Origin: Porphyra umbilicalis
Lineage: Eukaryota; Rhodophyta; Bangiophyceae; Bangiales; Bangiaceae
Direction of reading: 5' to 3'
Length of the DNA: 64,000 nucleotides
Assembly (NCBI GenBank): GCA_002049455.2
Contig: KV919008.1
Span: 56,278-120,277 of the forward strand
A model generated the notes under the pieces. The model worked only from the letters and a program-made list of their open reading frames with translations. It made no database searches and was not told the origin of the DNA. Numbering within the stretch: position 1 is the first letter of the stretch; each line of letters opens with the position of its first letter. Below are positions 1-11,339 of this stretch, in pieces. Position numbers and translations under genes: made by a program.

Positions 1-72
1 CGCGATTCATTGTACTACAGCGTCTACGTGCCAGGCACCCAGGTCAGGACGGTGTTCTTCCTCCTCTTCTTC

Positions 73-2035
73 CTACAACCCATCTTCGTCGTCACCAGCG
101 CCACCGACGGCCTCCTCGTCGACGCCCGCACCAATGTCACCCCCATCCTCCCCCATCCCAATGCACTCCTCGCCACCCTGGGGACAAAAAAAAGAAGCAC
201 GCAGCTTCAGCTCGGTGAGAGAACACGAAAACAGAGTGACTGGGTCCGGGCGCCGAAGTTGTGCTGCATCGAAATCAATGCGAGTGAGTTGGTCCACGAG
301 GTCTGGGGACAGACGGTTCGGCCTGGGGGTAAGCACTTGGTGGAGGCGCTTAAACGCCCGTTCCCCGCCAGCCGCCGATGCAGGAAAACAAAACAAGCGC
401 GGGCAGATGGGGTACCACAGCGTAAAGCGCTCGCCGTATGGACGCCACAATGCCAGCGGATGGAGCCGCGTCCAGGCCTCGGCGCGCGCGGGCTGGGCCG
501 CAAAGGCCTGAAACTAGCTCAGCTCAGACTGCAGTCGTGCTGCCAGTGGCGCGTCACCGTCCGCCTGTGATGTGATGGCGGCATCCCGCAGGTCTGGAAG
601 TGACTGCCTCTCCTCCCCCGCCCGTGCCGTCCACAGGAACCCCGCGACACGCCCCCGGGCGGGACCCCAAAACCCGTCCAAGTAAAATGCGAGCGCCACC
701 ATCGGGTCCGAGAATGAGGCTGCTCTGCAACCCCACCCGCGCCGCAAGAGGGAGCTCGAGGAAGAATGTCTCCAATGTGGATCGTAATGTGGCGAAGAGG
801 CCCGCATAGAATGAGAGAGGTGCCGCATCGGCCTCGAGCAAGGCCACTGCTGCCGCCAGAACCTTGAGAAAGGGCGTGGATTGGTGAATAGAGTCCCGAC
901 TGGTTGGCTTGAGAGCAGCTGTCACACTGTCGGGGACAGGAACCGGGTTGTCTGAGTGGGCATTCGACAGCAGGGTGTGCCGCAGTGCGGGAAGAATTTC
1001 TTGAACCGCCGATATGGTAACGGCCTCGCCAGCCCACCGTGTCCAAACGTACGACTTGAGGCACTGAATACGTTTCCCTGGGTTCGACATGACAGCCACC
1101 GTCGACGCGCGCAGAGCACGTGCCCGACCACACCCCATAAAAATATTGGTTGCGCTCAGCGCGTGGCGCAGAGCCGTAGAGAATGGATTGAGCCGCGCCG
1201 CGTCTTGAGCGACCAGGTTCCCAGCGTGTGCGGCACAGCCGTACCCAAAAATAAATGTGCTGTCAGCCACCCCATCGCGGCGCATGCGAACCATTGCGCT
1301 GGGAGAGTCGGACAACACTGCAGAAATCCACTCCTCGCAGAGCCGCCGCCAGCGCGGGGCCTGACCGGCGGCACCAACCCCGGCGCTGCTCCCCATACGT
1401 GCCGCTGAAATGATTGCCTGGTGCGGGGAGGCCTTGAAGGCGCTGAGGAGATTTTCCTCCGTCGGGGTCTCTGCGCCCAGACGTCTGGTGGCATGCAGCA
1501 ATGCCAGTGGGGTGTTGACCACAAAGTTTTAAACACCTTGACGGTTGACCGTTGCCCCGTCCATGGACACGGCGGCTGACGCCGCCGACTGGAGATGGGC
1601 CACCGTCCGCTCGTCCGACTTGGCCGCCACGAGAGGCACATACGTTGACGCCAGCACACGGCGGTCGCCTGGACCTGTAAACCGCCCGCTCGAAACAGCT
1701 CCCAGCGCCGCCGCCCACGTCGGCGTGTTGAAAAAGCCAAGGGGTAGGCATGACTCACACATCGCCTCGGTCCAGAGAAGTCGCCAATGGTGGAGCCCAG
1801 CCGTCGTCACAGGTCCTGGTCCACAAGTTGGTGCGTCGGGGGCGGGGCGCAGGTCAGCCATCATAGATGGGAAGTCACGCCGAGCGTGTTTACAATGAGC
1901 TAGATCATCCCGCGCTCTCGTCTTGTTGATCTTGATTCTCCACGAGCACCCCCGCCCCCGACACGACATCTTGCCAGGCGCACTGTCAAGGTCGACATAT
2001 TGTCCCTGACGCGATTCTGGATCAACGACGCTCAA
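73..2035 (-). pseudogene. hAT-family transposase, decayed
   Basis: The minus-strand frame gives the order of a hAT transposase. First comes a Cys/His cluster like a BED finger (about 1855-1970), then a DUF659-like start with MDGATVNRQG near 1530-1560. A segment reading FGYGCAAHAGNLVAQDA lies near 1200-1260, an internal region DPMVALAFYLDG near 690-730, and a C-terminal dimerisation block PASAAGGERAFKRLHQVL near 330-385. The protein ends at 73 with an acidic tail. The frame is broken three times: a TAA at 1529-1531 (same frame on both sides), a frameshift near 715-740, and a TAG at 514-516. No good ATG opens the upstream frame; the first in-frame ATG is at 1969. Motif order and spacing are seen in the sequence; the family assignment is from memory of hAT proteins. 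It is not expected to make active transposase. Terminal inverted repeats were not found. Confidence 0.8.
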
Positions 2036-2662
2036 AGTGTATCACCAGAATCGTCGATTCCAGCTTGTTTGCCCATTGCTTTTTCTCCCCACGAACGCCG
2101 TTTCCTAGATTTATAGCCGAACAGGGAATAAAAGTACTGCAGGAAGCTCTACGGAAGACGCTTCTTTTGGTGCCAGTTGCGCTCGTAGGCTCGAAAAAAA
2201 GGGCAGTGATCGATGGGTTGAGCGCACAAAGCGCTTCTCAGCGTCGAAGTGCCCGACACATTACGGATCAAGTCGATCGATCGGGATCGACGTCGCACCA
2301 GGTGGTGGCAGTCTGCGAGCGCGCGCGCTTTCTCTCCCAAGCCTGCACTCCGAAGGCCACCAGATGCCCGCGCAAACATTGCTCTAACCCCTCCCCCCCG
2401 AGCTCCCCCTGGGACAGACGCCTCGTCGCACACGGGCGCCCACCTAGCCACCGATTCGACCACCTCACCCAACTTAAAAGGTGCGACTGTTGCTCGCAGG
2501 CGGCAACACACCGCCGCTCACCGCCCACCACAAACCCTCATCACTTCACTACCTGCCTTCCCCCTCCGACCAGCTACCCCCCTCCCCCAAATCACGTGCC
2601 CCCCGCCTGCCAATCCCACCTCAGTATCTTTCTCCCACGCTCCGCCAAGACAGGCGGGCGCC
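2036..2662. other. Intergenic, between two transposase genes
   Basis: No convincing gene is seen. The stretch becomes C-rich and purine-poor towards 2480-2660, directly upstream of the pogo-like gene, and may be its 5' region. No TIR was recognised. Confidence 0.4.
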
Positions 2663-4350
2663 ATGTCGTCAGCTACCCGGAGCAGCACCAAGGCAGTCCG
2701 CGCCGCTGGCTTGGCGCAGTCGGTGCGACTATCGTCGGCGACCTCCTCGCATCGGGCTGCCCTGGCCATCGTCAATCCCGGTCGGCCCGCGAAGGCGCGT
2801 GTTTCCTGCGGCAGCCTGGCGCGAGCGCTGAAACCAGATGCCCCCGCCGGAACTCGCAATCTCAGTGCTGCCCACGAGGTGCTTATCGTGGACGCCATCA
2901 TGGAATTCCAGAAAAACGGCTTTAACATCACCAAGGCGCACTTGATCGAGGCGGTGGCTGACATCATCAAGGATCTACCGGCCGAAAAGCAGGTCAAATG
3001 GAGAGATGGGCGGCCGTCCGAGCACTGGGTGCGCCTGTTCTGCCGTCGGCACAGCATGCGCCTCAGGAGGGAGAACATGCTCGAGTCAGTGCGCGCCCGC
3101 GCGATGACCATGGAGAACTTTGCAGCGCACTTCTCGATAATGGCACATCTCATGGAAGAGCACAACATCACCCCAGACCGGCTCAGCAACTGGATGAGAC
3201 GGGCTTTTCATTTGGGAGGCTCAACACCTCCGGCGAGAAGGGGATATCGGACCCCGCGGTGGGGCAGTCCGTCACGCACAGCGTCTACGTAGGCGGGGAC
3301 GCCGAACACATCACGTTGGCGGCGTCTGTCTCGGCGGATGGGCGCGCTCTGGCGCCTGTGGTGGTGCTTCCCGGGGTGGAAGCAAAGTACCGGACGCTGG
3401 TGGACGGGGTCACTCAAACGCCGGCCGATTTCTTGCCCCATGACACCCTCGTGTGCTACCACAACCCCGCCGGCGTCAACGGCCCCATCAAAGAGACGTG
3501 GAAGGCCAGCTACTTGGACCAAACCAAGGACTTAAGGGTGACAGGCAAGACGATGGTCATCTTCGACGGGTACGCGAGCCACCTGTCCATCCGCGTGCTG
3601 CGTATGTTTCGTGAAAACAACACCATCGTCGACGCGCTTCCATCCCACACTTCCCACGTGACGCAGCCATTGGATGTCGCCGTGTTTGGGCCGATGAAGG
3701 CGCACGCGCGGCAGCGCCTCAGCGTCTTCGCCAACAGCCCGACCAACTTCCGCGCCAAGCTCAGCGTGTACGTGGCGCGCGAAATCATTACGCAGGCCTA
3801 CCTCTTGTCTACCACCCCTTGCAACATCAAAGCCGGGTTCAGGCGCACAGGCATCCACCCCCTCAACCCCAACGTCTTCTCCGACGCCTCGACTGAGATG
3901 AGCCGCACTTACCAAGCGGACAGCACCCTACACGAGGCGTGGTCGGACGTGACGTTGCGGTTCTTCAAGGAGGGCGAGTCGCTGGCTGCCAGTGTCAAGG
4001 TGCTGAGGAGCGGCAAGGTGGAAACGGGGGCCGGCTGCCACGTCACTAATGCGGCGGTCATTGCCGTGCTGGAACAGCGCGCCGCCGCAAAGAAAGAAGA
4101 AGAAGAGCGCAAGACGCAGGTGGCGAAGGCACGTGAGGCGGACAAGGAGGCGCGGGGGTCGGCGCGGGCTGAGAGAGCGGCTGAGACAGCGGCTCGTGTT
4201 TCCGCCCGCCTCGCGGCGGGGGAGGCGGCAGAGGAGCGCAACCTGCGGTCGCTTGCGGAGGCGCGCCAGAGGCGACAAGCTAAAGCTCGGCCCTTGGCTG
4301 CCCGTCGGGCGGCGGCGAAGGCACGGGACAATGGGAGCCCGTCAGGGTAA
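2663..4350 (+). pseudogene. pogo/Tigger-like DDE transposase, one frameshift
   Basis: The gene starts at the ATG at 2663. The N-terminal part (to about 3190) carries a helix-turn-helix/CENP-B-like region ending in WRDGRPSEHWVRLFCRRH. The catalytic part lies in the next frame: D1 in DETGFSFG (codon 3193), D2 in MVIFDGYASH (codon 3565) and D3 in HVTQPLDVAVFGPMK (codon 3673). D2 and D3 are separated by 35 residues, so this is a DD35D transposase of the Tc1/mariner pogo branch (DDE_1 superfamily endonuclease). A conserved HPLNP-type motif (GIHPLNPNVF) follows near 3850. The C-terminus (4080-4340) is a charged Ala/Glu/Arg coiled coil. The only break is a one-base frame change at about 3190-3196, immediately before D1, so the copy is young or the break is a sequencing artefact. 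TIRs and TA target duplications were not located. Confidence 0.85.
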
Positions 4351-5464
4351 ATAGATAGGTCACCAGTTCTTTTCTTCCTCTTCTGTTGCACACGAAGTAT
4401 CCATTTATTCAGCAACCCTATGGCGAAACCATTACCGTACTTGTATGTTACGTTTTGTAAGCAACGGCTTAACGTTCATATGGATCAGGCGTCACCAAGG
4501 GTATCAGTTTTGGTGACGAGTACGGTACTCGGCTCGGATCCAGCCACTGAGTATTGGCTGACAGTGCGACTGACTTTCAGACGTCCGAGTGTGAGTATCT
4601 CCCGACCCTGACCGAGCGGGTATCAAGGGTACAAACCCTTGAAATTCTGGGCTGTCGGTATCTTTGTTTGTTCTCCGCGCGGGTGCGCGTATACTTTGTT
4701 GCTGGAATTACAATTCGGATCGTGGAGTTACCTTGTGTTTTCGGGACGAATTTAGTTGTCAGACGGCTCACGTGGTCACGGCGCCACACTGCAGGATGCT
4801 GTCAAGGGTATCGGCTTCGCCAGACTTGAGAATATGGGTAGTACTCATGGATACCCTTGGTGATCCGATGTCGCGAGTATCTGGGGATGTCCCATTCGCC
4901 GAGTATGCTTATGAGAGGCGCGTCGAAATATCCCGCGGGTACGAGTATATACCCGAAAAATATACTTGGGCGATATCTTTGCCGAAATACTCTTGGTGGG
5001 GCCTGATATGGATCAATAATGTGCCCACGTTCATTGTATTTGTGGTTTCTCCCATGTATTTAACATTAGTTACCCTATTGCATTGCACCCGTTTATCTGA
5101 ATGTAGGCGTCACCCCCCCACCGCCCCAAGTTGCCCGCGGCGACCGCGAGCACCGACATCCGGGCCGACGCCCCACCTCTCGGCTCTCTTTGCCGGCTCA
5201 GACACCCGCACCAGCGTGGGGCGTCACTGACACCGGAACGCGAAGTGCACCTGCGTGCCGGAAAAACCCCCCGCAGAAATATACACAATAAGTACCACGT
5301 ACGCGGCAGCGTCGGCACATTGTGCGGCACTAGCCATTGTCTCTCAGCCGACAGGCAAAACGACAGTCCCGCGAGCTGCACCCTCCCGCGTTAACCTTCG
5401 CTCCCGCTCGGACCTTCCCACTTGCCCAGCCTCATCACTTGCCAAGCGGGGGCTCAACATGAAG
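4351..5464. other. Lower-GC intergenic block with short inverted repeats
   Basis: No gene is seen. The block is clearly less GC-rich than its surroundings. It is full of variants of GGGTATC and GAGTAT. A perfect 14-bp inverted repeat (TCACCAAGGGTATC at 4491-4504 and its complement at 4850-4863) brackets 373 bp. Confidence 0.5.
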
Positions 5465-6358
5465 TGTGTACTTGCCGCCCGCCGCCCCCCACTTGCCGCC
5501 CGTCGCCGCCCGCCCACTTGCCGCCCGTCGTCCCCCACTTGTCGCCCCCCGCCGCCCAATTGCCGCCCATCGCCGCGGCCTCGCGCGCCCGTCGCCGCCC
5601 ACTTTCCGCCCGTCGCCGCCCACTTGCCGCTTGTCGTTCCCCACTTGCCGCCCGCCGCCGCCCAATTGCCGCCCGTCGCCGTGGCCTCGCACGCCCGTCG
5701 CCGCCTACTTGCCGCCCGTCGCCACCCACGTGCCGCCCGTCGCCCCCCACTTGCCGCCCGTTGCCCCCCACTTGCCGCCCGTCGACGCGGCCTCGCGCGC
5801 CCGTCGCCGCCCTTTTGACGCCCGTCGCCGTCCAATTGCCGGCCGTCGCTGCGGCCTCGCGCGCCCGTCGCCGCCCACTTGCCGCCCGTCGCCGCCCACT
5901 TGTCGCCCGTCGCCGTCCTTTTCCCGCCCGTCGCCGCGGCCTCGCGCGCCCGTCGCCGCCCACTTGTCGCCCGTCGCCGCCCACTTGCCGTCCGTCGCCC
6001 CCCACTTGCCGCCCGTCGCCCCCAACTTGCCGCCCGTCACTGCCCACTTGCCGCCCGTCGCCCCCCAATTGCCGCCCGTCGCCGCCCACTTGCCGCCCTT
6101 CGCCGCGGCCTCGCGCGCCCGTCGCCGCCCACGTGCCGCCCGTCCTCACTCACATGCCGCCCGTCGCCGCGTTCGCGCCCGCCCGTCGCTGCCTACTTGC
6201 CGCCCGTCGCCGCCCACTTGCCGCCCGTCGCCGCGTCTGCGCCCGCCCGTCGCCGCCCACTTGCCGCCCGTCGCCACCCACTTGCCTCCCGTCGCCGCGG
6301 CCGCGCCCGCCCGTCGCAACCGCCTCGCGCCCCCGTCGCCACCGCCTCGCCCCCCTTT
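5465..6358 (+). repeat. 21-bp minisatellite, about 40 units
   Basis: The stretch is built from a roughly 21-bp unit, consensus near ACTTGCCGCCCGTCGCCGCCC. Longer variants carrying GCGGCCTCGCGCGCCCGTCGCC are interspersed at intervals, which gives a second-order period. Because the unit is a multiple of three and lacks stops, all three forward frames stay open for about 300 codons (a TCRPSPP frame, an LPPVAAH frame and an Arg-rich frame). The open frames are therefore no evidence of a protein. The minus strand is G-rich. Confidence 0.9.
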
Positions 6359-7560
6359 CGAAATGTTAGAAGGACGTCTAGGAGGGGGCGGAGGGGAAGA
6401 AGGAGGAGGAGAGCCGCGCGGGAGGAAGGAGCGTAAGGAAGGGAGGGGGTGTGGGCGGGCGATGGCATTTGGCGAGGAACAGCAGCAACTCAGTGAGAAG
6501 GGCGCGGCTTCCGCGTGATCGACCGTCGATGCAGAGGACTCGATCGGACTGCTCAGAACCATGATCGCCATCAGTTATCAAGTAGCCCATGTCATCAATC
6601 CAATTTTGAGTGATCCATCTTCGCGTCGCTGGAGTAACAAAACGACGTCAGTGAAACACAACTTCGCCCTACAGAGAGGGCAAGAAAAACAGAGAAAAAG
6701 GCGGCAATTGCCGTAGGCAAAAGAATGCTCTTCTCACGGCCTTCTCAGATCTGTCTTCAGATCTCTTCTCTGACACCATCCCACGACGCAATGCTCCATA
6801 GCGAGAAAAGTGATCCAAGCACGCGTCAGGGACAATACAGCCAGGCACCTGTCTGCGCGTCAGGGGAAGGCGTGTGGCTGGCCGCCGGCTGCGCCGCCGG
6901 TCCATCCATAATGGGTCCGACGCGGCGCCACCAAGGTGCCTAGCCGCTGCGGGTGAGCTGGGGATTAGGCTTAGAAAAATGGGGGTGGGGACTCGAGGAG
7001 TATCAATAAAAGAAACAAGAGGCAGGGGAAAGGGTAGGGAGCTGAGGTAGCGTGCTCGGAATGCAAGTCAAGATCGATTGATGATGATGGGTAGAGGTTA
7101 GGACGTGACGTGCACGTCCCGGCGAAGGGGAACGCCGGGAGATCCTGGCGCTTCGTACCGGGCGCAAGCTCCACAGACCCGCTGCGATAGCCAATCAAAT
7201 GGAGGACAGTGACACCACGTGGCGGGTCGCGAGAGGAAAGGGAAAGGAAATCCTTTTTTTCGGAAAACGGCCCTCACGACCCCTGGGCGCGCAAGAAGAA
7301 AATGAACGACATTTGTGGCCGTTGGTCAACTTGGCACCCCCAGTTAAGACCGCCCGACAGGCGTCTTCTGGGTTTTCAACCCATCCTTGGTATCTGATTG
7401 GGTGAACGGCATTTCGGAGAGAATGTTCAATCAAAGAGATGCCTTTAGGAGTTCATTCCTGCCAGAAGATGTGGCACCCGGTCAGGTGCGCTCGTCAGGT
7501 ACCTGGCTGGTCGCCTTTCTAGCTTTGCGCTCGAGATGGCTTTTTCCTAGAGCAGTGTTT
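6359..7560. other. Intergenic, no gene recognised
   Basis: The stretch has mixed composition with a lower-GC part at 6500-7450. Only short open frames are present and none resembles a known family. It lies downstream of the transposase-like gene that ends at 7561. Confidence 0.5.
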
Positions 7561-10500
7561 TCAACCGAGCATGAGGACGACGGCTGCATCCAGCTCCTCC
7601 TCTTCCAAAAAGTCCCCCTCCCCGTCTGTGGGGACACCCTCACCCACCGCCGCGGTTCCCCCCACGCCCTCGACACTAGCTGATGTGCCCGCTGCAGCTG
7701 CTGTGGCGCCCACCGCTACCACGGCGGCGGCCGTCGCCGCCGCGGCGGTCTTCGCCGCCGCCGTGACGGCCGTCGCCGCCGCCGCCGCCGTCGCCGCAGC
7801 GGCTGCAGCTTTGTCCAGACGATGGTTCTACGCGCGGATGGTGAGAGCGGCCTTCTTGGCCACTCCCGCTGCCAAAGCCTCCATCTCAGCCAGCTCCTTC
7901 TGCTCCCCGACAATTGTGCTCCGTGACGCCGGCTTGTTTTGCCGCAGACGCCCGTCGCCGGGCTTCCTTGCGGTCCGCGCCCCGGGCGCGGCAGCCTTCC
8001 TGGTCTGCCCGTTGTTGAGCATGTGGGCGGCGGCTGGATGCCGCTCACGTGCCGCCCGTTCGACCAGCCGCAAGCAAGAGCCGAGGAAGGAGTCTGCGGT
8101 GCAGTGCGCCCGCGCGTGGTTAAAAAAATCGTGCCACGCCTCAAGGGCTTGCTCGGCGTACGAGCCGAGTCAGCCGAAGCGTAGCAAGAATGTGGGAGCG
8201 TGGTGAACGAGGGCGTGGAATTTGGGCGTCACGCTCATCCATGGGAACGTAGCGCGGAGCCCCGACGCGAAACGTGACACGGTGGTTTGGAACACACGCG
8301 CGTTCGCGACAGGAACATCTTCAGCCCAGTTGAGCACGCTGATGAATTCTGACCACTCAGCCCAGGCCCGTCGTAGCGTCGTGAGTCGGGCAGCCGACAG
8401 ATGACCGACCAGTGCGTCACACACAGCTGCGCTACGCTGCGCGATGCGGTGGCAGTCGCGGCCTTCAAATCCGCCGCCGTGGTAGGGTACTGGGCACACC
8501 CTTGCACTCACCAGCAATGCCACGCCGACCACCCTCGCCGCCTCCGCCCCAGCCGCTGCACCGCTCTCAAAGACAACCGCCTCGATTCCCAGCCGCAGGG
8601 CATGCCCTGTAATCCCCAGTGTCAAATGGAGGGGGGCAGGTACAATCTGCGGCGGCTCCACATCAAACACAGGGCACCGCTCGATGGAGCAATGCGCGGC
8701 CGCTGGCACTGAGATGGGCAACGTATCGTTTGGCCCGTCTGCGAAGGACACAGCTGCCACCTGCAGCTCTGCCCTAGTGCTCAGCGACGTCGGAGGAGCC
8801 GCTACGTCTTGCATGCTGCCGCACACGGCCAACAGCTCGGTGCTGCCCATGTCAGGCCGCCCTACAACGTGGCAGAACACGCAAGGGTGTCGGCACGTTG
8901 CACCTTTGTGGCCGAGGAAGTCGCTCAAAAACGACAGGTCACCTGTCGGGAAGAGACGCACCGCCCGTAGCGACCCGTTGACACTCACCCCGCTGTCAAG
9001 CAGAGTCTGCAGGTCACCCATCCACGAGCCGACCATTTCTTGGAGGCCGGCTTTGGCGTCCGATGTGCAGGGCATGGTTGACAGAAGGATAGAATTTTCC
9101 CGCGACATACGTCGCTCCTGGTTGGGTATCGTGGCCACCAGCTTGGCCGTTGACACCCCTCTACCGCGCTTGTTAAGCCCCAAGCACAAATGAACGTCGG
9201 CCACGTGGTCGGCGTGGAGCTCATAAGCGGCCTCGGGAGTCGGCCGGTATGCCGACGTGTGCGGCACGGGTAAGCCATCTGTGCCGCATACGAGGCGCTC
9301 CCGGAACTGCCCGGACGCCACCAGCTCCGCCAATGAGCACTCGAGAGCATCACGCAGACTCACTAGGTGGGCCCCACGGTCGTCCGTCCACGTCTGCCGC
9401 CCGAGATCCGCGGAAATGGCGCGTGTAGCCGCCCGCACGACCTCCCGCGACGCAAACCCGCTCTCCTTGCCGCCGTAAGCTTTGCGTAGCGCGCTCCACG
9501 TAGCAACGCTCAGGCTGTGCTTAGTCCTAAACAAAGCCTGCGCACGAGGCGAGAGCTGAGGTAGGCCCCTCGTGGGAATCACGGAAACCCCCGTCTGCAT
9601 TTGTGCAGCAAGGAGGATCTTGGAAAAAGACAGTTGATAGCAGCGTGCGCTCCCCCGCGTGGCACCGCCGGCCACGCGCGCCACAGCACTCACCCGTCGC
9701 TGGAGCTGCCGCTTAGCCACGACAGCCTTGCGGGGGCGTCCTGGCGCCAACTCGTACCGTCGGTTGATACCGTTGCGAAATGAGAAGAAAATGCAGTCCG
9801 GCCGTACAGCGCGGAGATGCGTAGCCATAAGCGCCTCCAATCGCTCCAGCTCTGCTGAGTTCAGAGAGCTGTAGCTCGCCATGAGCGCCTTCATCATCTG
9901 CATCGGCCCCCGGGGCGAGGAATTCGCTCCCAGCACAACGGCGCCACGAACCACGGGCACGGGGGGAGTTTCACATACACCGGAAACGCCTGCGGGCGGC
10001 ACATGGTCGGACTCCGCTGGCGCCCCCTCGCTCGCAGCCGCTGATGCGGGAGCCGCGTGCACGGGCGGGTCCACTGTGCCAGGACCACGCGAGTTCAGGC
10101 CCGGAAAGCTTGTGGTGGGCGATGCGGAGGGTGAGGGCGGCGGTGCCGCCGCCAGACGGCGCCTGTCTGCCGAGGAGCGAAACGCACCACAAACCTTGAG
10201 TCGTTTGCGGGGGGGTGACGTGGCCTGTACAGCGGCCACATCTGCCGGCCAGAGCCAAGGCATGGCGACAGGGGTCGGGATGTACACGGCAGCAGCCGTG
10301 CCGCCCTCCTTGTGTAAAACGGACAGGCACAGCGCATGAGCCGGTCTGGTCGGTGGGGTGGTAGGGGCTCGGCTCTCAAAATAACACTGGGAACACTCCC
10401 CCAAAGGGATGCCACGGTGCGCGCCATGCATCCGTCTGCTCTGGCTCTTGCGCAGAGAAGCAGCCACCTCGTGTGCATCGAGCTCCACAGGATGGTGTGA

Positions 10501-10668
10501 TATGGCGGCGAGAAAGTCCTCCGTGGCCCTGTTAGGACGTAGGAAAGCACCATGGCAACGACAGCACAGAAACGTCAATGGCTTCCCTGTGGTAGGGTTG
10601 ACAATGTCTTTTACTCGGCCAGACGCCCGGTCCAAAGCACTGCATATCCATTGGCAATAAAAGTACAT
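7561..10668 (-). pseudogene. Transposase-like gene, unassigned family, two in-frame stops
   Basis: An ATG at 10668 opens 832 codons to a TGA at 8170-8172, and the same frame continues sensibly beyond it. The N-terminus has a Cys/His finger (CCRCHGAF, then CSQCYF about 60 residues on). The middle is Pro/Ala-rich with a basic PPRKRLKV segment. The C-terminal half has a GDLSFLSDFLGHKGA block followed by PCVFC (near 8870-8960), then APLHLTLGITGHAL (near 8590-8650), then KFHALVHHAPTFLLRFG just before the TGA. After the TGA come SYAEQALEAWHDFF, a basic stretch, a TAG at 7828-7830, and an Ala-rich then acidic tail closing at 7561. The GDxxF...G...PCxxC plus EQ..E..H..FN layout matches transposase-like proteins I recall from animals, fungi and algae, but I cannot name the superfamily. 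Two stops and no frameshift suggest point-mutation decay. Confidence 0.65.
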
Positions 10669-11339
10669 AGAGAAAGTCTCACCGTCGGCGTCAGTCCATG
10701 CACTGTGATGAGGGGGACGGTAGGGGCCCAGAGCTCCCTACAAAATGTGTAGAGTGGTGGTCAACAGGACCGCCATCTTAGCGCGGTCACACTGGCCTAC
10801 GTGTCGTAGAAAAACTCGCGTCGCCTCATGCCGCCTCACGCGTGTCCTCGAAAACATACCTCATCTCGTTGGGCAACGCTTGGGGAACGTGACCTGCCAT
10901 CAGTCACCAGCGTGTGTGAGGAAGCAGGACTGGTACCATGAACAGTAGGGGAGGGGGGGGGGGGACCTGGCAGGGTGTACCGGGGCGCGGGGGGTTGATA
11001 GGAAAAAGAAACGAGTGTTGCCGTGCACGTAGGTGCCGTTCCGGTGTCTTGAAAAGAAGCGCCGTCCGTGCCCACGGAGGTCTGTCAGGGTCGCATCTGG
11101 GAGGGGGGGGATTTCGTAATTTGTGCAAAGAGTTGCCGAGGCTTTCAGATGCTTCAGAGCCAGAAGACGCCCATTAACTAGGGGTGATGGGCGGTGGTGG
11201 TGGGGGGCAGGTGATGCTCGTAGCAGGCCGAGAGAGTGTGCATTTCCATGGGATGCTAGATCGGATCAATCCGTGTCTTGCATCAGAAATTGGTCAGAGC
11301 CAGTTCCGGATCGGCAGAGACGAAGAAAACGGCGCAATT
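10669..11339. other. Intergenic, no gene recognised
   Basis: Only short open frames occur. The stretch probably contains the 5' flank of the minus-strand transposase-like gene and perhaps its terminal repeat, which I could not identify. Confidence 0.4.

Noticed and set aside
5465-6358. Possible CRISPR array or repeat protein
   Set aside because: Units are contiguous without unique spacers, and all three frames are open simply because the unit is stop-free and divisible by three.
7571-8206. Ala-rich plus-strand frame of 211 codons
   Set aside because: Antisense of the transposase-like gene's C-terminal region, which reads sensibly through on the minus strand.
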